A stretch of 64,000 nucleotides of DNA, taken from NCBI GenBank assembly GCA_019112785.1, contig DXIQ01000070.1, positions 1 through 64,000 of the forward strand, written 5' to 3'. How positions within the stretch are numbered: the first letter of the stretch is position 1; every line of letters starts with the position of its first letter. Source of the DNA: Candidatus Blautia stercorigallinarum (GTDB lineage: Bacteria > Bacillota > Clostridia > Lachnospirales > Lachnospiraceae). Shown piece by piece: positions 60,531-64,000 of the stretch. The notes under the pieces were generated by a model. The model did no database searches, was not told the origin of the DNA, and was given only the letters and a program-made list of their open reading frames with translations. A program made the position numbers and the translations under genes.

Positions 60531-61691
60531 CTATATATATTTCCGTAATTCCTCAAGCCGTCTCTGAAACATCCTGGCCTCTTTTTTCATATCACCAAAT
60601 TTATTCATATCCATTTCCCGGATCTGGGGCAGACCTATCTGCTTTACTGCTTCTTCCGCCGCCTCTCTCTGGGTCATTTTTTGGGGAAGAACAGTCTGAC
60701 AGTTGGCTCCGTCTAAGGTATCATAAGATTGGAAGCACTGATTAAAGTCCATCACAGGATATAGGGATATATATTTATTTGTGGCATTATCTACAAAAAA
60801 TCCCCAGTTTTCCGGATGTCTGTCTGTGTTTCCTGTAAGATAATCCAGAATGTTCATTCCATAATATGTTTCCGCATCTATTTGTTTACAGATTTCCAGT
60901 GTATCCAGATCATGGTTAAGGGCATAGATATCAAAAGACATTTTTGAGACCATAGAGGTTTCTTTTGAAGTAACCAGACTGCTCTCGCTTACCCTTATTC
61001 CTTCAAAAAAAGCTTCCCTGTACTCCACCTGACGTATGCGGAAGCACTGACAGATCTGACTTGCCAGCAGTTCTCTTTCCACTGCCTCCTCATCCCCATC
61101 CTTCAAAAGCCGAAATCCATTCTTATCTCTGATCCATGCTTTCGGAAAACAGCCTTTTGTAGAGAGGTCCTGAGCCAGCTCTCGATTAGTTACAGTCATC
61201 TGCCGGCCCCTCAGGGAAATTTCTACAACTGCTTTATTTAAAGTTTTATCGTACAAGTTGATTTTCCTAAAGGTTATCTCTTCTCCCTGTTTTCTCACCC
61301 AAAACACATCTGTAAGAGAAACGCAGTGATAAGAAAGAGAAATATGAGCACGTTCTCTGTCCGTCACTGCCTGCGCTGCACCTATACTGTTTAATATTTC
61401 TTTGGCATATTTTCTGTCCAGAGATAATACCCGTGACGCACACCAATGATAGAAATTATCCAGATTGTTGATCCTTGTATCAATATCGACCTCCGCCCCT
61501 TCCTCTTCCAGATAAAGGTCATAAGGCATAAATTTCCTGTTAAAGATCTTTGCTGCCCCTGAGGAAGAGACGCTGGCTACAAGTCTGTCCATATGCATAA
61601 CTTCGTATATATCAGATTTAGGATCCTGCTCAGAGGCAGTATTTGTATTTAGCTCAATTTCCAGATTACTAACAATATGATTCTGTTCCAT
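60531..61691 (-). CDS. HipA-like kinase-domain protein, no HipB partner
   Basis: A 386-aa protein with AGGGGGAG before the ATG. The catalytic-looking segment is LTGNTDRHPENWGFFVDNATNKYISLYPVMDFNQCF: the NxDRHxxNxG pattern and a later PxxDFN are those of HipA-like kinases. The N-terminal part is of uncertain fold. HipA toxins normally follow a HipB antitoxin gene; none is adjacent here, so this may be a stand-alone member not part of a toxin pair. Role unknown. Confidence 0.7.
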   Translation of the reverse strand: MEQNHIVSNLEIELNTNTASEQDPKSDIYEVMHMDRLVASVSSSGAAKIFNRKFMPYDLYLEEEGAEVDIDTRINNLDNFYHWCASRVLSLDRKYAKEILNSIGAAQAVTDRERAHISLSYHCVSLTDVFWVRKQGEEITFRKINLYDKTLNKAVVEISLRGRQMTVTNRELAQDLSTKGCFPKAWIRDKNGFRLLKDGDEEAVERELLASQICQCFRIRQVEYREAFFEGIRVSESSLVTSKETSMVSKMSFDIYALNHDLDTLEICKQIDAETYYGMNILDYLTGNTDRHPENWGFFVDNATNKYISLYPVMDFNQCFQSYDTLDGANCQTVLPQKMTQREAAEEAVKQIGLPQIREMDMNKFGDMKKEARMFQRRLEELRKYI

Positions 61692-61725
61692 TTTCTCCCC
61701 CTCTCATTTACTATTTTCCCGGCCT

Positions 61726-62670
61726 TCATTTCTTCTGCCCATTCCGGCTCATGATCTTTCGTATATCCTTTAATATGTCTCCATATTTTTCTGAGATCAT
61801 TCCCGGATTTCTCCTAAGCTGGCGCACGGAATTCTGGTATTTCCGATTCGTAAGGGCCCCCATCGACTGGAGCTCTTTTACCAAGCTTTCCTGCAGGGAA
61901 GACAATTCTTCCGCCTTTTGCCTGCCGGCTTCCTTTATCTGTACAAGTTTCTCTTCAATTTCTCTTAACTTCTGCCGCTGTATCCGGCGGTATTCATCCA
62001 GATTCTGCAGTAATTCTTTCCTGCCGGCAAGCTTTTCCCAAAGTTTCGTCTGATAGATTTCCCGATCCTGTTCAGCAAAAGCAGAAACCACTTCCAGTCT
62101 TTTCTGCATATGCCGGATATGCTCGCTGCTTTCGCTGAGTTTTATTAAGGTCTCTTTCAGATCCACAGCCTCACGGAAAGACTGCATAAAATCACAGGTA
62201 AATACAACACTCAGCAGTATTGTTACAAATTCTGCCACGGTTCTTGGGATTTTCATGATCGCCGGATCGATAAGCGGCTGTATGCCCCATGTCAAAAGAA
62301 CAGAAAAGCATCCCCATACCAGTGAAGCTGCCAGGCAGATATGTCCGTTCAGATTCCATTTCTTATCACTATAATCCCAGTAACGCACATGGAACATCCT
62401 CTCCATACAGGCACCTGTTATATATTCCAGGATCGTCGCTCCCACCATCCCCAGCAGGAAGATCAGCGGAATACTTTTCCTGACTTCCATTGTGCTGAAC
62501 AGGATGGTGACGGCGCCTGCTCCATAAATCGGCAGGAGCGGTCCGTGTAAGAATCCACGGTTTACCCATCTTCCTCTTTTTAATGATACATAACAGGACT
62601 CCCAGACCCAGCCAATAAAACTGTACAAATAAAAAAGTATCAGCCACTGCATAAAATTATAAGAATACAT
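61726..62670 (-). CDS. CmpB-like membrane protein (putative ABC permease, DUF1113)
   Basis: A 314-aa protein with GAGGAG before the ATG. The first ~165 residues carry five membrane helices and the signature FIGWVWESCYVSLKRGRWVNRGFLHGPLLPIYGAG, which I recognise as the clostridial putative ABC transporter permease family (CmpB/DUF1113). The remaining ~150 residues form a long coiled coil (EKLVQIKEAGRQKAEELSSLQESL). No ATPase partner is nearby, so the transporter label may be a misnomer. It lies 40 nt after the metallophosphoesterase gene and 34 nt before the HipA-like gene. Confidence 0.8.
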   Translation of the reverse strand: MYSYNFMQWLILFYLYSFIGWVWESCYVSLKRGRWVNRGFLHGPLLPIYGAGAVTILFSTMEVRKSIPLIFLLGMVGATILEYITGACMERMFHVRYWDYSDKKWNLNGHICLAASLVWGCFSVLLTWGIQPLIDPAIMKIPRTVAEFVTILLSVVFTCDFMQSFREAVDLKETLIKLSESSEHIRHMQKRLEVVSAFAEQDREIYQTKLWEKLAGRKELLQNLDEYRRIQRQKLREIEEKLVQIKEAGRQKAEELSSLQESLVKELQSMGALTNRKYQNSVRQLRRNPGMISEKYGDILKDIRKIMSRNGQKK

Positions 62671-62710
62671 AGTCTCCTCTTTTCTTTTATTGATCTTTTC
62701 TTCTTTCTAT

Positions 62711-63934
62711 TTATCCTTCTGTGTGGAACTGTACATCCACCACGCATATCTCTGCCTGTGTGCCTACCCGCATATTGGGACCGAACAGCCCCGCACCTGA
62801 TGTGACTATGCTGTACATCTGGTCTTTTGTCACACATCCGTATGGATTTTCCCAAAGAAACTTCATCAAAACATTTCCCGGAAACAGCTGTCCGTTATGG
62901 GTATGTCCTCCAAGATCCACGTCAACCCCTGCATCCGCCAGCTCCTTTAACTCCTTTGGCTCGTGATCTATAACAAAGATAGGCCTGCGTTTATCCATAT
63001 TCTCTGTGATCTCTTCCGGAGTCATCCTTTTATCGATCCCTCTCCCCGGCTTTCCGGCGTCAGCCCGGCCGAAAAGATAGAAGCTGTCATCAATCAGCAC
63101 TCCCTCGTCCTGAAGTAATACAATGCCGGCCTTCTCCAGAAACCGGTCCATTCTCGGATCACTGGTTTTCTTGCTGTCTTTACTGTCAAAAGTAAATCCT
63201 GCCAGTATTTTTTCCTGTATATCATGATTGCCATAGCAGGCATAAACCCCATACCGGGAATTTATTCCCCGAAGGATCGCCGTCAGCTTTTCGGGATCGT
63301 CCAGCGCCTCATAATCATTATCAAAAATATCACCGGCTATCACCACAAGATCCGGCTTCTGACGGTTGATATTTTCCACCATATCCTCCATCTGGCTGCA
63401 GCCGATATTACATCCCAGATGCAGATCGGCGGCCAGCACCACTCTCAGCCTGTCTATGCTTCCGCCATTTTTACCTACTGTCACCTCATATTTTGCCCTA
63501 TGGATGATCCTGGCATTTATAGCGCCCCAGACAGACACTGCTGTGATCGCCGAAAGAACAACTGCCCCTGCGATAACAGTCCTTTTTCTTGCGGATCTCT
63601 TACTTTCCTCACTGTACGAAGTCCGTCCCTTTTTCTTGCGGATCCTTTTTATAACCAGACGGATCAGATCCGCACAAGTAAGGGCAAGGACAATATAGAG
63701 AAACGCCCCCAGCCAGTAATTGCCTACAGACTTAACAAATTTCTGCCTGGGACCTGGCGGCAGAAGAAACCCCACCAGGAGCGCAGAGGAAAAAAAGAGA
63801 TAGACAATGCCAACTGCAATCCGCACAGACAGTTTTTTCATAAAGCCGTGACATGCTCCAAGCCAATGCAGAAGTCTGAAAAAAACATAAATGTTAACCA
63901 GTATGTATACAGGTGATAAAAATATTGCAAACAA
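62711..63934 (-). CDS. Membrane-anchored metallophosphoesterase
   Basis: A 407-aa protein beginning at TTG, with GAGGAG 8 nt upstream. Four membrane helices occupy about residues 1-145. The calcineurin-like domain then shows all metal motifs: ADLHLGCN, AGDIFDND, YGNHD, VIDHEP and GGHTHNGQLFPGN. The arrangement is that of the YkuE-type family, whose substrates include nucleotides or lipid phosphates. The start of the transcript lies beyond 63.9 kb; upstream sequence to the end of the window shows nothing. Confidence 0.9.
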   Translation of the reverse strand: MFAIFLSPVYILVNIYVFFRLLHWLGACHGFMKKLSVRIAVGIVYLFFSSALLVGFLLPPGPRQKFVKSVGNYWLGAFLYIVLALTCADLIRLVIKRIRKKKGRTSYSEESKRSARKRTVIAGAVVLSAITAVSVWGAINARIIHRAKYEVTVGKNGGSIDRLRVVLAADLHLGCNIGCSQMEDMVENINRQKPDLVVIAGDIFDNDYEALDDPEKLTAILRGINSRYGVYACYGNHDIQEKILAGFTFDSKDSKKTSDPRMDRFLEKAGIVLLQDEGVLIDDSFYLFGRADAGKPGRGIDKRMTPEEITENMDKRRPIFVIDHEPKELKELADAGVDVDLGGHTHNGQLFPGNVLMKFLWENPYGCVTKDQMYSIVTSGAGLFGPNMRVGTQAEICVVDVQFHTEG

Positions 63935-64000
63935 GCCGATTTCTCCTCATGGTCTATAAGTCTTTGATTCTTCCGGATCCAATTTCCAGATAATTATAGC

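Noticed and set aside
1-64000. tRNA, rRNA, CRISPR arrays or prophage modules
   Set aside because: I read for CCA-ended cloverleaf arms, conserved rRNA stretches, regular repeat-spacer patterns and phage genes and saw none; a tRNA could still be missed by eye.

Overview
The window looks like chromosome of a gut-type Lachnospiraceae (Clostridia, Firmicutes). A Blautia-like genus is my guess, not a demonstrated placement. The signs are strong AGGAGG ribosome binding sites, TTGACA/TATAAT promoters, moderate GC, a T-box leader, a membrane pyrophosphatase, CoA-dehydratase/activase genes, and many small stand-alone regulators. I see no rRNA, tRNA, CRISPR array or intact insertion sequence.

Layout. 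0.3-5.2 kb (+): a type IV pilus/type II secretion-like operon (transglutaminase lipoprotein, PilC/GspF, four pilin-like membrane proteins, PilT-like ATPase). 5.3-6.8 kb (-): a diguanylate cyclase. 7.0-12.1 kb: a catabolic-looking island with an SDR dehydrogenase, a GcvT-like folate-dependent methyltransferase/demethylase and an unrecognised 400-aa protein, divergent from a PucR/CdaR-type activator. A 12-bp inverted repeat lies between them, and a near-copy lies in front of a 71-aa orphan. 12.2-20.6 kb (-): an eight-gene heme/iron operon (Shp-domain surface protein, FecBCD-type importer, DUF454 protein, heterodimeric ABC exporter, DtxR-like regulator). 20.8-25 kb (-): a beta-lactamase-fold protein and a TrpXYZ-like ABC importer. 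25.2-27.2 kb: a URO-D/methyltransferase-fold gene opposite a TetR regulator. 27.4-35.3 kb: a DUF2156-GNAT-SCP2 fusion, a membrane pyrophosphatase, a UMF1-type MFS protein, and a CstA transporter behind a T-box. 35.4-42.5 kb (-): LysR, a shortened C39-like protein, an SDR epimerase, a frameshifted Rpn nuclease, and a 2-hydroxyacyl-CoA dehydratase pair. 42.8-48.2 kb: a five-gene operon of free-standing adenylation, carrier-protein and condensation enzymes plus an alpha/beta hydrolase and an SCP2 protein, controlled by a divergent TetR through twin palindromes. 48.3-49.7 kb: a cytidylate-kinase-like gene and another TetR. 49.8-53.8 kb (-): a RiPP-type operon. 54.1-64 kb: HxlR, a DMT transporter, a two-component system, a P-type ATPase, a HipA-like protein, a CmpB-like membrane protein and a metallophosphoesterase.

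The most interesting loci are these. (1) A 47-aa precursor with four ACG motifs, missed by the ORF track, is followed by a radical SAM/SPASM enzyme, a frameshifted zinc-type dehydrogenase, an FMN/2x[4Fe-4S] protein and a class-M-like sirtuin; the last four genes are translationally coupled or nearly so. (2) The A/T/C operon resembles gut clostridial clusters that make fatty acid amides. (3) The GcvT-like island and its shared operator may be a small methyl-catabolism regulon. Three kinds of dispersed repeat also occur: a terminator-like GCCGCATTAAAC palindrome, a GAGCCAAGCG/CATTTGGCG hairpin family, and a 160-bp MITE-like element with 21-bp inverted ends.
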